From the NCBI RefSeq assembly GCF_009617585.1, contig NZ_WIXI01000034.1, forward strand, positions 1-51,987: a stretch of 51,987 nucleotides of DNA, given 5' to 3'. Within the stretch, counting starts at the first letter, position 1. Each line of letters starts with the position of its first letter. Position numbers and translations under genes: made by a program. Positions 43,371 to 51,987 of the stretch are shown piece by piece. The notes beneath the pieces were generated by a model. It made no database searches and was not told the origin of the DNA. It saw only the letters and a list, made by a program, of their open reading frames with translations. Origin of the DNA: Endobacterium cereale. Lineage in GTDB: Bacteria > Pseudomonadota > Alphaproteobacteria > Rhizobiales > Rhizobiaceae.

Positions 43371-44945
43371 TCATCTCCTGTTGAACTCCGGGGAAACAAG
43401 AACCATGGTCAGGCCGTGCACCTTGTTGGGTGCCTGCGCCACGATTTTTGTCGTGTCCGGCCGCGCCGCATCGGCCAGTGTTGCCGTCAGGAAGCCGGGC
43501 GGATCAAGGTCCTTGCCCAGCCCGCGCACAGCCAGACGCGCCCAGGCTATGCGTTCGCTGAGTTGGCTCGGTGAAAGCCAGGCGCCGGCATCGTCGGCAA
43601 AACCGGCCGGGCTCGGCGGTTGCCAGACAGGCTGCCCCATACGCCTCAGCGCGCCAAATGTCACGGCACGGGCATAACCCGGCTTCGGCGCGGCCGCCTT
43701 GGTGGCGGATTTCTTGATGTCGCTCGAAGCTCCATCCTCGGCGCTGGCGACAGCATCCGGCCGGCCCATGTCGGCGCCGCGCGGTCCGGGCTTTTCGGCC
43801 TGCACCATGTCGTCGCCGTCTTCGGCCTCTTCGGGCCGCACCGGCACTTCGGCATCCTCGTCATCCAGCGCCTTGGCCAGTGCCGTCAGCTCCGCTTCCT
43901 TGGCGTCGAGCGCGCGCAATCCGGATACGACGAAATCGAATGGCGGCTTGAATTTCTGCCCCTCGCCTTCCCATGCTCGCGGATGATCCAGCATCGCCTG
44001 ATAGACCGCCGTCAGATTGCCGTCGCTCGCCGTCCATGCCGCCACCATCGCATCGATAATTTCCGTCGGAGGCTCATCGGCGATGAAATATTTCACGAGT
44101 TTGCGGCACACATGTTTTGCCGTCTCCGGTCGTTTTGCCAGATCATCCAGCATGGCGACATGGTCTGCATCGGTGCGGCCTTCCTCGCCGTATACCTTGC
44201 CCAGCAGCGACAGCCGGCCGGGTTCGGCGCGCTGGCGGCGATAACCGACTTCCAGCGTGCGGGCATCGACCGTGACCCCTGTCAGGATCAGCGCTGCACC
44301 GCGCACGTCTTCCTGGGTGTAACCGGATCCGGCACCCATCGTGTGCAGTTCCAGCAGTTCGCGCCCGAGGTTTTCGTTGAGCCCGGTGCCGTTGCGCAGA
44401 CCGGCCTGCGATTCCGGTCCCACAGAGCGGTTCTGGTCGAGATAGAACAGCATGGCCGGGTGCAGAACAGCCGAATGCAGCAGGTTCACGAACGGACCGC
44501 CGATATTGGGGCGGATTGCCTCGGCCTCGAACAGCGACACAATCATCCGCATCGCATAGGTCTTGCGCGCGTTGACGGAAAAATGATCGATCCAGAAGCT
44601 CGCCAACCGCTCGAAAAAGCCGTTCTGCGAATGCACGGCCTGCATGATGCGGGCAAACGAATCGCGCCGCAACATGCGATCGGCTTCACGCAACGTGTCA
44701 CGCCGCAGATCGGGATTGGGTTTCCCGGCCTGTGCCGCCTTCGCTTCAACTGCGCGTACGGATAGAAGGCGCAGCGCAGTCTCGCGTCGGCCATCGAACC
44801 CTTCCCTTGGAAAACGGGCCTTTGCCTTGGCGCCTCGCTCAACCTGTTTAATCAGGTCGGCAGCGCTGGCCGGCGCATTTTCTTCACCCGGCTTCAGGCC
44901 ATAACCAAATCGGATGGCCGCCATGGTGGGGCGGGAAAGTGTCAT
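43371..44945 (-). CDS. DUF1800 family protein
   Basis: The 524-residue protein contains typical DUF1800 segments: AIRFGYGLKPGEENAP, RDTLREADRMLRRDSFARIMQAVHSQNGFFERLASFWIDHFSVNARK, NLGRELLELHTMGAGSGYTQEDVRGAALILTGVTV, AKHVCRKLVKYFIADEPP, EGEGQKFKPPFDFVVSGLRALDA. No signal peptide is clear. A low-complexity acidic insert at about 360-420 (DDEDAEVPVRPEEAEDGDDM and onwards) sits before the last 100 residues. It is first in an operon with the DUF1501 gene, sharing 4 bp with its start. The pair is commonly found together; function unknown. ATG 44945 has GAGGTG. Confidence 0.88.
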   Translation of the reverse strand: MTLSRPTMAAIRFGYGLKPGEENAPASAADLIKQVERGAKAKARFPREGFDGRRETALRLLSVRAVEAKAAQAGKPNPDLRRDTLREADRMLRRDSFARIMQAVHSQNGFFERLASFWIDHFSVNARKTYAMRMIVSLFEAEAIRPNIGGPFVNLLHSAVLHPAMLFYLDQNRSVGPESQAGLRNGTGLNENLGRELLELHTMGAGSGYTQEDVRGAALILTGVTVDARTLEVGYRRQRAEPGRLSLLGKVYGEEGRTDADHVAMLDDLAKRPETAKHVCRKLVKYFIADEPPTEIIDAMVAAWTASDGNLTAVYQAMLDHPRAWEGEGQKFKPPFDFVVSGLRALDAKEAELTALAKALDDEDAEVPVRPEEAEDGDDMVQAEKPGPRGADMGRPDAVASAEDGASSDIKKSATKAAAPKPGYARAVTFGALRRMGQPVWQPPSPAGFADDAGAWLSPSQLSERIAWARLAVRGLGKDLDPPGFLTATLADAARPDTTKIVAQAPNKVHGLTMVLVSPEFNRR

Positions 44946-45228
44946 CGAGCACCTCGTTTAGAACCTTGCACAAGGGGTGATGTAGCACTGCGACACAAAC
45001 GGCAACAGATTAAGGCAAATTTCCTACATGAACGATTTGTAATCCGGCGTGATCGGTGCAGGGGCAGATTTCGCATCACACAATCGCAGATATAAACGCC
45101 GCACCGCCCTATTCGTTCCCGCGAAAACCAGACACCAAGTCACCTTTAAGCCATTGTTGCAATTAATATTTTTTTCATGGGAGCATGTGCATATTCCGCG
45201 CAAGCTGAAACGGGACGAGACATTCTGG

Positions 45229-47247
45229 ATGCCAAGCCGCTTCCTGACTGACGAGAATGAAATCCGCATCAAATCGGAGATCGCAAAGGCGCAGGCAGCC
45301 TCGGTCATCGATCGAATGTACTATATGCTGGCCACCAATGCGGTTATCGCCGGTTGCGCCTACGCCGTTTCGACGGTCGGGCATGGAACCGATACGCTGG
45401 CACCATACTGGTTGGCTGCGCTTCTCCTGACACTGCTCGTCCGCGGCGTGCTGACAGCGGCAATGATGCGCCGCAACCTGCCGAATATGGAACCGGAAAA
45501 GACGCTCAGTCATCTCGCCGTCGGCAAGCTGGTGACAGGTTGCACATGGGCGGCGCTGCCCTTCATTTTCGACAATTTCGATGCCACCAGCGTCGATGGC
45601 GGCCTTTACCTGATGATGCTCGGCATCGCTGCCGCCACGGTACTGATGGGTGTCGGCAACAGCCTTGCGCCGCTTGCCTTCGCTCTTCCCGTCCACACAG
45701 CCGTTATCGTTTCGCTGATGTCGCAGGGTCTGCACGGACTGATGCTGGCGCTGTGCGTAACGGCTCTGACACTGCTGCTGTATCGCGGCAGCAAGCAATC
45801 GGAAGCGACGTTCGCCAGCAACACGCGCGCCAAGGTTCAGGCAGACGCGCTGGCGGAATCGCTCTCCAAGGCCAATAGCGAAATCCTCACCACCAATGCC
45901 CGGCTGGAACATCTGGCCAAATGCGATCCGCTGACCGGCCTCGCCAACCGCAACGCCTTCAACGAGGCGCTGGCCATCGGCATCGCCGATTGCCCGGAGG
46001 GCGGCGACCGCCAGCTGGCGCTGCTGATGGTGGATCTCGACGGCTTCAAGCTGATCAACGACACGCTCGGCCACAGCGTCGGCGACAATCTGCTCGTCTA
46101 CGTTTCCAACCGCATGCGCCACTCCGTCGCCGGTGCCGACCTGATCGCCCGCCTCGGCGGCGACGAATTTGCGGTCATCTTCACTGGCCCGGATGCCGCC
46201 GCGAATGCGCGCGCCCAATGCGAGGCCATGCTGGAACGCAGCCACGGCCCGATCACCATCGCCGAGCAGTCCTGCATCGTCGGCACCTCCATCGGCCTGG
46301 CGATCTATCCGGATCACGCCGCCAATGCCGAGGACCTTTTCATCTGCGCGGACATGGCGCTTTACCGTGCCAAGGATTCGGGCCGCGGTCGCTGGTGCGA
46401 ATTCCACCCGGATTTCCGCATCGCCGCCACCCGTCGTCACCAGATCGAGCAGGATCTCGGCGCCGCCATTCTCAGCGGCGCGGTCGAGGCCTGGTTCCAG
46501 CCGCAGGTCATGCTGGATGAAAGCGGCATTATCGGCTTCGAGGCGCTGGTGCGCTGGCACCATCCGCAGCTCGGCCCGATCGCGCCGCCGGATATCGTAC
46601 AGGCCGCGCTCGCCACGCATCAGTCCGATCGGCTGACCGGCACCATCGCCAAGGCCGCCTGCCAGTTGCTGCAGCGACTGCCCGGTATGGGCCTGCCGCA
46701 CGCCACTGTCTCGATCAACGTGTCACCGCGTGAACTCTCTGTGTATTCGGTGGTCGACCTCATCGACAGCATCGTCAAGCGCCACGCAATCGATCCGGCC
46801 CTGCTGGAAATCGAGATCACCGAGGAAGCGCTGCTCGATACCGACATGATCGGCGACCAGCTGGCCCGCATCTCCAGTTCCGGCTACAAGCTCGCCGTCG
46901 ACGATTTTGGCGCCGGCCATTCCTCGCTCACCTACCTCACCGGCCTGAAGGTCGATCGCCTCAAGATCGACCGCGGCATCGCCGCCGGCGTCACCTCCAG
47001 CCGCCAGAGCCAGAACATCGTCTCCGCCCTTGTCGGCCTCGGCCAGTCGCTGTCCATCGACGTCCTTGTCGAAGGCGTCGAAACGCCGGAGGATGCCGCC
47101 GCATTGCAGGAACTCGGCTGCCACACCGCGCAGGGGTATTTCTTCGCCCGCCCGATGCCGCCGGAACGGCTCGACAACTGGATCGCCGAGCGCCCGTCCA
47201 ACACGCGGCAGGTGGATTTCAAGCGCAGCGCCAACGCCAAGAGCTGA
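45229..47247 (+). CDS. Membrane GGDEF-EAL protein (cyclic-di-GMP turnover)
   Basis: The 672-residue protein has several hydrophobic helices in the first 200 residues (YYMLATNAVIAGCAYAV; LAALLLTLLVRGV; a further two to four), then GGDEF (about 230-395) with DPLTGLANRNAF and ARLGGDEF at 310-314, and an EAL domain (about 410-660) with FEALVRWHHP (Glu near 438), SINVSPRELS, EITEEALLDTD, DDFGAGHSSLTYL, KIDRG and EGVETPED. All EAL metal and base residues are visible, so phosphodiesterase activity is likely. The GGDEF I-site position has Ala-Gly-Ala-Asp, lacking the Arg. The start is uncertain: ATG 45229 or GTG 45187. Confidence 0.88.
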   Translation: MPSRFLTDENEIRIKSEIAKAQAASVIDRMYYMLATNAVIAGCAYAVSTVGHGTDTLAPYWLAALLLTLLVRGVLTAAMMRRNLPNMEPEKTLSHLAVGKLVTGCTWAALPFIFDNFDATSVDGGLYLMMLGIAAATVLMGVGNSLAPLAFALPVHTAVIVSLMSQGLHGLMLALCVTALTLLLYRGSKQSEATFASNTRAKVQADALAESLSKANSEILTTNARLEHLAKCDPLTGLANRNAFNEALAIGIADCPEGGDRQLALLMVDLDGFKLINDTLGHSVGDNLLVYVSNRMRHSVAGADLIARLGGDEFAVIFTGPDAAANARAQCEAMLERSHGPITIAEQSCIVGTSIGLAIYPDHAANAEDLFICADMALYRAKDSGRGRWCEFHPDFRIAATRRHQIEQDLGAAILSGAVEAWFQPQVMLDESGIIGFEALVRWHHPQLGPIAPPDIVQAALATHQSDRLTGTIAKAACQLLQRLPGMGLPHATVSINVSPRELSVYSVVDLIDSIVKRHAIDPALLEIEITEEALLDTDMIGDQLARISSSGYKLAVDDFGAGHSSLTYLTGLKVDRLKIDRGIAAGVTSSRQSQNIVSALVGLGQSLSIDVLVEGVETPEDAAALQELGCHTAQGYFFARPMPPERLDNWIAERPSNTRQVDFKRSANAKS

Positions 47248-47335
47248 GGCGCGGCGCTGCCGCCGTTTCCCTTTTGTACTGGTTTTATGAGCCTGCCCCC
47301 TTCACAATGGACAGGACTCTCTCCATATTCGCGGC

Positions 47336-50293
47336 ATGGCCAAATCTCCGAAAAAATCCACGCCCTCGAACCGCGGTTTTGAGGAGGCTCCCCAGGCTTC
47401 ATTCGAAGGCGCGCCGCTTGAAGGCAGCGTTTCCGACTGGGTAAGGCAGCTCGAAGCCGAGGCGGAAGCGTCGGGTGTCGAAACCCAGCGCGAGATCGCC
47501 TCGAAAGCCGGCAAACACCGCAAGAAGATCGAGATCGCCGCCCGCGAAGAAGCGATAAAAGCTGCCGCGAAGGAAAAGCCGAAAACTGCCAAGAACACGA
47601 CGGCCAGCAAGACCTCGCGCGGCGTCTCCATCGGCGCATCGTCGGACCCAAAGACCCGCGCCGCCGCCGGCCTCAATCCGATCGCCGGCATGGACGTCTC
47701 GCTGGAAGAAGCGGAAGCGCTTGCGCCCGGCGCCGTCACCGCCACGGTCGAAGCCCTCTCCGCCCTGATCGAAAGCGGTAACCCGCTGTTCAAGGACGGC
47801 AAGATGTGGACGCCGCACCGGCCCGTGCGCCCGCCGAAATCCGAAGGCGGCGTCACCATCCGCATGGATTCCGAATACCAGCCGGCCGGCGACCAGCCGA
47901 CCGCCATCAAGGATCTCGTCGAGGGGATCAACAACAACGACCGTTCCCAGGTCCTGCTCGGCGTCACCGGCTCCGGCAAGACGTTCACCATGGCCAAGGT
48001 AATCGAGGCCACCCAGCGCCCCGCCGTCATCCTCGCGCCCAACAAGACGCTGGCCGCCCAGCTCTATTCCGAGTTCAAGAACTTTTTCCCGGACAACGCG
48101 GTCGAATATTTCGTCTCCTATTACGACTATTACCAGCCGGAAGCCTATGTGCCGCGCTCCGACACCTTCATCGAGAAGGAATCGTCGATCAACGAACAGA
48201 TCGACCGCATGCGCCACTCCGCCACCCGCTCGCTGCTGGAACGCGACGACTGCATCATCGTCGCCTCGGTCTCTTGCATCTACGGTATCGGCTCGGTCGA
48301 AACCTACACCGCCATGACCTTTCAGATGGAAGTCGGCGACCGCCTCGACCAGCGCCAGCTTCTCGCCGACCTCGTCGCCCAGCAATACAAACGCCAGGAC
48401 ATCAATTTTATCCGCGGCTCTTTTCGAGTCCGCGGCGACACGATCGAAATTTTTCCCGCCCACTTGGAAGATGCCGCATGGCGCATCTCGATGTTCGGCG
48501 ACGAGATCGACTCGATCACCGAATTCGACCCGCTCACCGGCCACAAGACCGGCGACCTGAAATCGGTCAAAATCTACGCCAACTCGCACTATGTCACCCC
48601 ACGCCCCACCCTCAACGGCGCCATCAAATCCATCAAGGAAGAGCTGAAAATCCGCCTCGCCGAGCTGGAAAAGGGCGGCCGCCTGCTGGAAGCGCAGCGG
48701 CTGGAACAGCGCACCCGCTACGATATCGAAATGCTCGAAGCCACCGGCTCCTGCGCCGGCATCGAGAACTATTCGCGGTATCTCACCGGCCGCAGTCCCG
48801 GCGAGCCGCCACCGACCCTGTTCGAATATATCCCCGACAACGCCCTCCTCTTCATCGACGAAAGCCACGTTTCCGTCAGCCAGATCGGCGGCATGTATCG
48901 CGGCGACTTTCGGCGCAAGGCGACGCTTGCCGAATACGGCTTTCGCCTGCCGTCCTGCATGGACAACCGCCCGCTGCGTTTCGAGGAATGGGACGCCATG
49001 CGCCCCCTCACCGTCTCGGTTTCGGCGACGCCCGGCAATTGGGAAATGGAACAGTCCGGCGGCGTGTTTGCCGAACAGGTCATCCGCCCCACCGGCCTGA
49101 TCGATCCGCCGGTGGAAGTGCGCTCGGCCCGCTCCCAGGTCGACGACGTGCTCGGCGAAATCCGCGAAACCGCGCAAAAAGGCTACCGCACGCTCTGCAC
49201 GGTGCTCACCAAGCGCATGGCCGAAGATCTCACCGAATACCTGCACGAACAGGGCGTTCGCGTCCGCTACATGCACAGTGACATCGACACGCTGGAGCGC
49301 ATCGAGATCATCCGCGATCTGCGCCTCGGCGCCTTCGACGTACTGGTCGGCATCAACTTGTTGCGCGAGGGTCTGGACATTCCGGAATGCGGTTTCGTCG
49401 CCATCCTCGACGCCGACAAGGAAGGTTTTTTGCGCTCCGAAACGTCGCTGATCCAGACCATCGGCCGTGCGGCGCGTAACGTCGACGGCAAAGTCATCCT
49501 CTACGCCGACAAGATCACCGGCTCGATGCAACGGGCGATGGACGAAACCACCCGCCGCCGCGAAAAGCAGGTCGCCTATAACGAGGAACACGGCATCACG
49601 CCGGAATCGGTGAAGGCAAAGATTTCCGACATCCTCGACTCGGTCTACGAACGCGACCACGTCCGCGCCGACATTTCCGGCGCCAGCGGAAAAGGTTTTG
49701 CCGATGGCGGCCATCTGGTCGGCAACAATCTGCAGGCCCATCTCAACGCGCTGGAAAAGAGCATGCGCGATGCGGCAGCCGATCTCGACTTCGAAAAGGC
49801 CGCCCGCCTGCGCGACGAGATCAAACGCCTCAAGGCCGCCGAACTGGCGACCATGGACGACCCGATCGCGAGGGACGAGGCAAGGAACCAGGAAGGCAAG
49901 GGACGCACCGCCTCTCCTCCGTCATCCTCGGGCTCGTCCCGAGGATCTGCTGCCGCCGAAGAAGGGCAAGCCTCCTACTTTGCCAAACCCTCGATCGACG
50001 ACATGGGCCCGGGCACAGACACGGCAAAACCGCTCTTCCGCCGCAACTCACTGGACGAAATGACCGTCGGCCGCACGGAAAAGCCGACCACCGGCAAACT
50101 CCCGGAAAAACCGGTCACGGAACCCGGCAAACGGTTTTCACCGCTGATGGAAGGCCAGCCGCAACGCGCCGACAAGGACGATGTCCGCCCGCTGGTGCGC
50201 GGCAAGGTTGGCGCCGGATCCTATGAGGATGCGGGGGATACCAAGCAGCAGAAACGGCGCACGAAGGGCAAGACGGGGCGTCCGGGGCGGTGA
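47336..50293 (+). CDS. uvrB: UvrABC system protein B, extended form
   Basis: UvrB is the damage-verifying helicase-like subunit of nucleotide excision repair. The 985 residues exceed the E. coli 673. Residues 1-170 are an added charged, Lys/Ala-rich region. UvrB core starts near 172: Walker A GVTGSGKT at 209-216, [21 protein letters not shown] (beta-hairpin), FIDESHVS (DESH box), [13 protein letters not shown] and QTIGRAARN. The C-terminal UVR motif ([20 protein letters not shown]) lies near 804-823. The last 140 residues are disordered-looking and include [16 protein letters not shown], encoded by a palindromic repeat at 49924-49946. No strong ribosome site is seen; ATG 47336 is assumed. Confidence 0.92.
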   Translation: MAKSPKKSTPSNRGFEEAPQASFEGAPLEGSVSDWVRQLEAEAEASGVETQREIASKAGKHRKKIEIAAREEAIKAAAKEKPKTAKNTTASKTSRGVSIGASSDPKTRAAAGLNPIAGMDVSLEEAEALAPGAVTATVEALSALIESGNPLFKDGKMWTPHRPVRPPKSEGGVTIRMDSEYQPAGDQPTAIKDLVEGINNNDRSQVLLGVTGSGKTFTMAKVIEATQRPAVILAPNKTLAAQLYSEFKNFFPDNAVEYFVSYYDYYQPEAYVPRSDTFIEKESSINEQIDRMRHSATRSLLERDDCIIVASVSCIYGIGSVETYTAMTFQMEVGDRLDQRQLLADLVAQQYKRQDINFIRGSFRVRGDTIEIFPAHLEDAAWRISMFGDEIDSITEFDPLTGHKTGDLKSVKIYANSHYVTPRPTLNGAIKSIKEELKIRLAELEKGGRLLEAQRLEQRTRYDIEMLEATGSCAGIENYSRYLTGRSPGEPPPTLFEYIPDNALLFIDESHVSVSQIGGMYRGDFRRKATLAEYGFRLPSCMDNRPLRFEEWDAMRPLTVSVSATPGNWEMEQSGGVFAEQVIRPTGLIDPPVEVRSARSQVDDVLGEIRETAQKGYRTLCTVLTKRMAEDLTEYLHEQGVRVRYMHSDIDTLERIEIIRDLRLGAFDVLVGINLLREGLDIPECGFVAILDADKEGFLRSETSLIQTIGRAARNVDGKVILYADKITGSMQRAMDETTRRREKQVAYNEEHGITPESVKAKISDILDSVYERDHVRADISGASGKGFADGGHLVGNNLQAHLNALEKSMRDAAADLDFEKAARLRDEIKRLKAAELATMDDPIARDEARNQEGKGRTASPPSSSGSSRGSAAAEEGQASYFAKPSIDDMGPGTDTAKPLFRRNSLDEMTVGRTEKPTTGKLPEKPVTEPGKRFSPLMEGQPQRADKDDVRPLVRGKVGAGSYEDAGDTKQQKRRTKGKTGRPGR
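49921..49950 (+). repeat. Palindromic repeat inserted in-frame in uvrB
   Basis: ATCCTCGGG (49924-49932) pairs with CCCGAGGAT (49938-49946) around CTCGT. The GTCATCCTCGGGC...GTCCCGAGGATCTG layout is a repeat I recall as common in rhizobial intergenic DNA. Here it is read in frame as [11 protein letters not shown], in the unstructured tail of UvrB. Confidence 0.65.
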
Positions 50294-50296
50294 ATG

Positions 50297-50326
50297 GGGG
50301 CTTAAAACTCAAGATTTAATTGCCCC
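50297..50326. terminator. Weak hairpin between uvrB and the AIPR gene
   Basis: GGGGC-TTAAA (50297-50306) can pair with TTTAA-TT-GCCCC (50315-50326) with a 2-base bulge. It overlaps the AIPR stop (50302-50304) and starts 4 bases after the uvrB stop. No T-run follows on the plus strand, so terminator activity is uncertain. Confidence 0.3.
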
Positions 50327-51957
50327 AACCCGAGTTCGTTCATAATCAATTCTTTAGTTTTGGCCGAACGAAACACTCTATAAAATGACTGAGATCGATA
50401 TTCGTTCGCGATTTTTGACATTACTGCGCTTGCCAACTGAACGAATGATTCGAATTGCTCCTCTGTCGGAATGTCAAAACCGCGCTCTTTACTCAATAAC
50501 GATATACAATACATGATATACCATTGGGTATACGCGACAAATTCGTTGTTTCCGTCAAATCCATCTTGTTGCCGAATACCTATAAGTTGGGTCTCTCTTA
50601 TAGAATTGACAAAAATGTAAAGTCTCGCGAGTCGAACGAGGTAAACGGCATCTAACCTTTCCGAGAATATCCGATCGTACATCGATCCAAATATTTCGTC
50701 AGATTGAGTTTTCGCCAAATGCGGCTCATGAAGTCGATAAGCAAGTATTGCCTGGCCGAGCTTCAAGGAATCTATTCTATCACGACCATCCGAAATCTCG
50801 AATTGATTCTTTTTTCTTTCATACAATAGATTATTGTCTTCAAATACCGCAGCAATTTTCTTTTGAATCGCGTCGTTCGCCTTAAGATCTCTAGGAGCAA
50901 TACGCGCCTGACTATTGGTGGCAATTGCAATTTGCTCGGATATATCTGGCCTGCTGGAAGCGAATATCTTAACCAGAAGAATAATCTCCGAGACCTTCTC
51001 TGGATTTCTTTTGTAGGCTTCGAGCAACGAATAAGACGTCTGCGCACCATTAACAATCTGGAATTCGGTCAACTGTATTTTTGAGCCACGTACCTTTTGG
51101 TGAGTAAAGTCTTTGGCAATTATCGTGATGCCGTTATTAAGATACCAAAATAGGTGGTTCTCATCGGACAATGCACTCTGATGTATCTGACGATTATATC
51201 CACCTTCCAAGCCCAAAAAGCCTCGAATGTTCTCATCAAAAAGATGCCTTTTGATGGAAAACCCGTCAGTCGATACCATCTCTATATATGATTTCGCGTC
51301 TACATTAGCGACCAGTCCGCGAATATCACAATCAACGCGTTCATATTTTTGGACATCTACGGTATCAAGGACGCCATTCCCATTTTCACGCCCATCATTT
51401 GAGAGAAGATTTATTACCTCCCCGTAATTTATCTCTTCAACCGCGACAAAATCATAGCTATCACAAAAAGAGTCCAGCCTCTTTTTCTCATGATCTACAA
51501 GAGGAAGTCCGTTAGACACCAACAATACATTGATGCGGAGAAATTTTCCAGAATCAATGAGACTCCATATATCGACTATTTTTTGCCGAAGTAGAGGATT
51601 CACGGACTCTAGCAATCCATTGGATCGGTCCGCAATGTCTCTTATCAAGGATACGAGTTTATCTACTTCGCTACCGGGAAAATTTCTTTTTGCGCTTTTT
51701 ATACTAGCTGCATATTTGCTTTGTATCAAATTTACATGGACGATCCCGCCAGATTCCTGTATGTATACGGCATCAGCACCACGATCATGCCCCCCATCCG
51801 TTATAAGTGAGGAGATATCCTCTCCTGAACGAGGGAAGAGCGCATCAAGCATAAGATATAGAAATGAGATGGACCGATCATCTATACCTATACGATCTGA
51901 GGATTTGCTGATTTTACTTTCAAGAAGAGAGAATTCTAGTTCGGTTATCTGCCGCAT
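50302..51957 (-). CDS. AIPR-family protein (abortive infection phage resistance type) with nuclease-like N-terminus
   Basis: About 551 residues from ATG 51957. The C-terminal half matches AIPR: HLFWYLNNGITIIAK, FQIVNGAQTSYSLLEAY, IAIATNSQARIAPRDLKAND, SLKLGQAILAYRLHEP. AIPR proteins were first linked to abortive infection against phage. The N-terminal part contains GGHDRGADAVYI...LIQSKY, a D...D-x-V...Q-x-K pattern like Mrr/PD-(D/E)xK restriction nucleases (Asp58 or Asp62 and Lys81 in this numbering). The gene is AT-rich (26 of 60 bases GC in 51001-51060, against 38 of 60 in 49321-49380), and rare codons such as ATA and AGA are frequent, suggesting transfer. The frame continues towards the window edge (TTG at 51981), so the true start may lie beyond. 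Confidence 0.82.
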   Translation of the reverse strand: MRQITELEFSLLESKISKSSDRIGIDDRSISFLYLMLDALFPRSGEDISSLITDGGHDRGADAVYIQESGGIVHVNLIQSKYAASIKSAKRNFPGSEVDKLVSLIRDIADRSNGLLESVNPLLRQKIVDIWSLIDSGKFLRINVLLVSNGLPLVDHEKKRLDSFCDSYDFVAVEEINYGEVINLLSNDGRENGNGVLDTVDVQKYERVDCDIRGLVANVDAKSYIEMVSTDGFSIKRHLFDENIRGFLGLEGGYNRQIHQSALSDENHLFWYLNNGITIIAKDFTHQKVRGSKIQLTEFQIVNGAQTSYSLLEAYKRNPEKVSEIILLVKIFASSRPDISEQIAIATNSQARIAPRDLKANDAIQKKIAAVFEDNNLLYERKKNQFEISDGRDRIDSLKLGQAILAYRLHEPHLAKTQSDEIFGSMYDRIFSERLDAVYLVRLARLYIFVNSIRETQLIGIRQQDGFDGNNEFVAYTQWYIMYCISLLSKERGFDIPTEEQFESFVQLASAVMSKIANEYRSQSFYRVFRSAKTKELIMNELGLGQLNLEF

Positions 51958-51987
51958 TGTAACACCAACTGATTCAAGCAACCAAAG

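Overview
This is a GC-rich chromosomal segment from an alphaproteobacterium, most likely a member of the Rhizobiaceae (Agrobacterium/Rhizobium type). Pointers are the class II (plant-type) DAHP synthase, BluB, the UvrB with a long N-terminal extension, the rhizobial-style palindromic repeats and the general protein flavour. This assignment is an inference; there is no rRNA gene here and I recognised no tRNA gene. Nearly all of the window is densely packed core or near-core chromosome, and only the last 1.7 kb looks acquired.

Layout. 1-5,720: the 3' end of a DUF2865 gene, then on the minus strand bluB, a TolB-like beta-propeller, class II DAHP synthase, glutathione reductase and a DUF2059 protein. 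5,717-12,949: rpiA (4-bp overlap with the DUF2059 gene), divergent gph, a large L,D-transpeptidase with an Ala-rich insert, fumC and a GGDEF protein. 12,984-18,000: a minus-strand DUF971 / Kef-type antiporter / PPOX-fold operon, divergent moaA, and a PaiB-like protein. 17,923-25,504: a large chemotaxis receptor, an EamA exporter, mobA-mobB, a TadG-like von Willebrand protein and an NCS2 nucleobase permease. 25,820-32,330: small enzymes and conserved hypotheticals, a NYN/LOTUS protein, a dicarboxylate-type symporter, small membrane proteins, an I78 inhibitor, a D,D-carboxypeptidase and a VOC protein. 32,330-38,413: an SDR-like protein, an ankyrin protein, two GNATs, a membrane protein with a probable LAS-type metallopeptidase signature, a free-methionine-R-sulfoxide reductase, a gamma-glutamylcyclotransferase-like protein and a TonB-C-like periplasmic protein. 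38,545-50,293: a Pro/Arg-rich OmpA-family protein, a TPR-methyltransferase, a DUF1800/DUF1501/zinc-ribbon operon, a GGDEF-EAL protein and uvrB. 50,302-51,987: an AT-rich AIPR-family gene at the window edge.

How the genes fit together. Molybdenum cofactor work is split between moaA and mobAB. Cell-envelope functions recur: L,D-transpeptidase, D,D-carboxypeptidase, a LAS-like peptidase candidate, an OmpA-domain protein and a TonB-C-like protein. Cyclic-di-GMP signalling is represented by two GGDEF proteins that both seem to lack the standard product-inhibition site. Thiol and oxidative repair are represented by glutathione reductase and fRMsr.

The most promising places for something new are the AT-rich AIPR gene, which carries a restriction-endonuclease-like D...QxK motif and starts 9 bp after the uvrB stop; the membrane-anchored LAS-like protein; an in-frame palindromic repeat inside uvrB; an unexplained structured intergenic segment at 32,163-32,294; and a 14-bp inverted repeat at 1,888-1,952.
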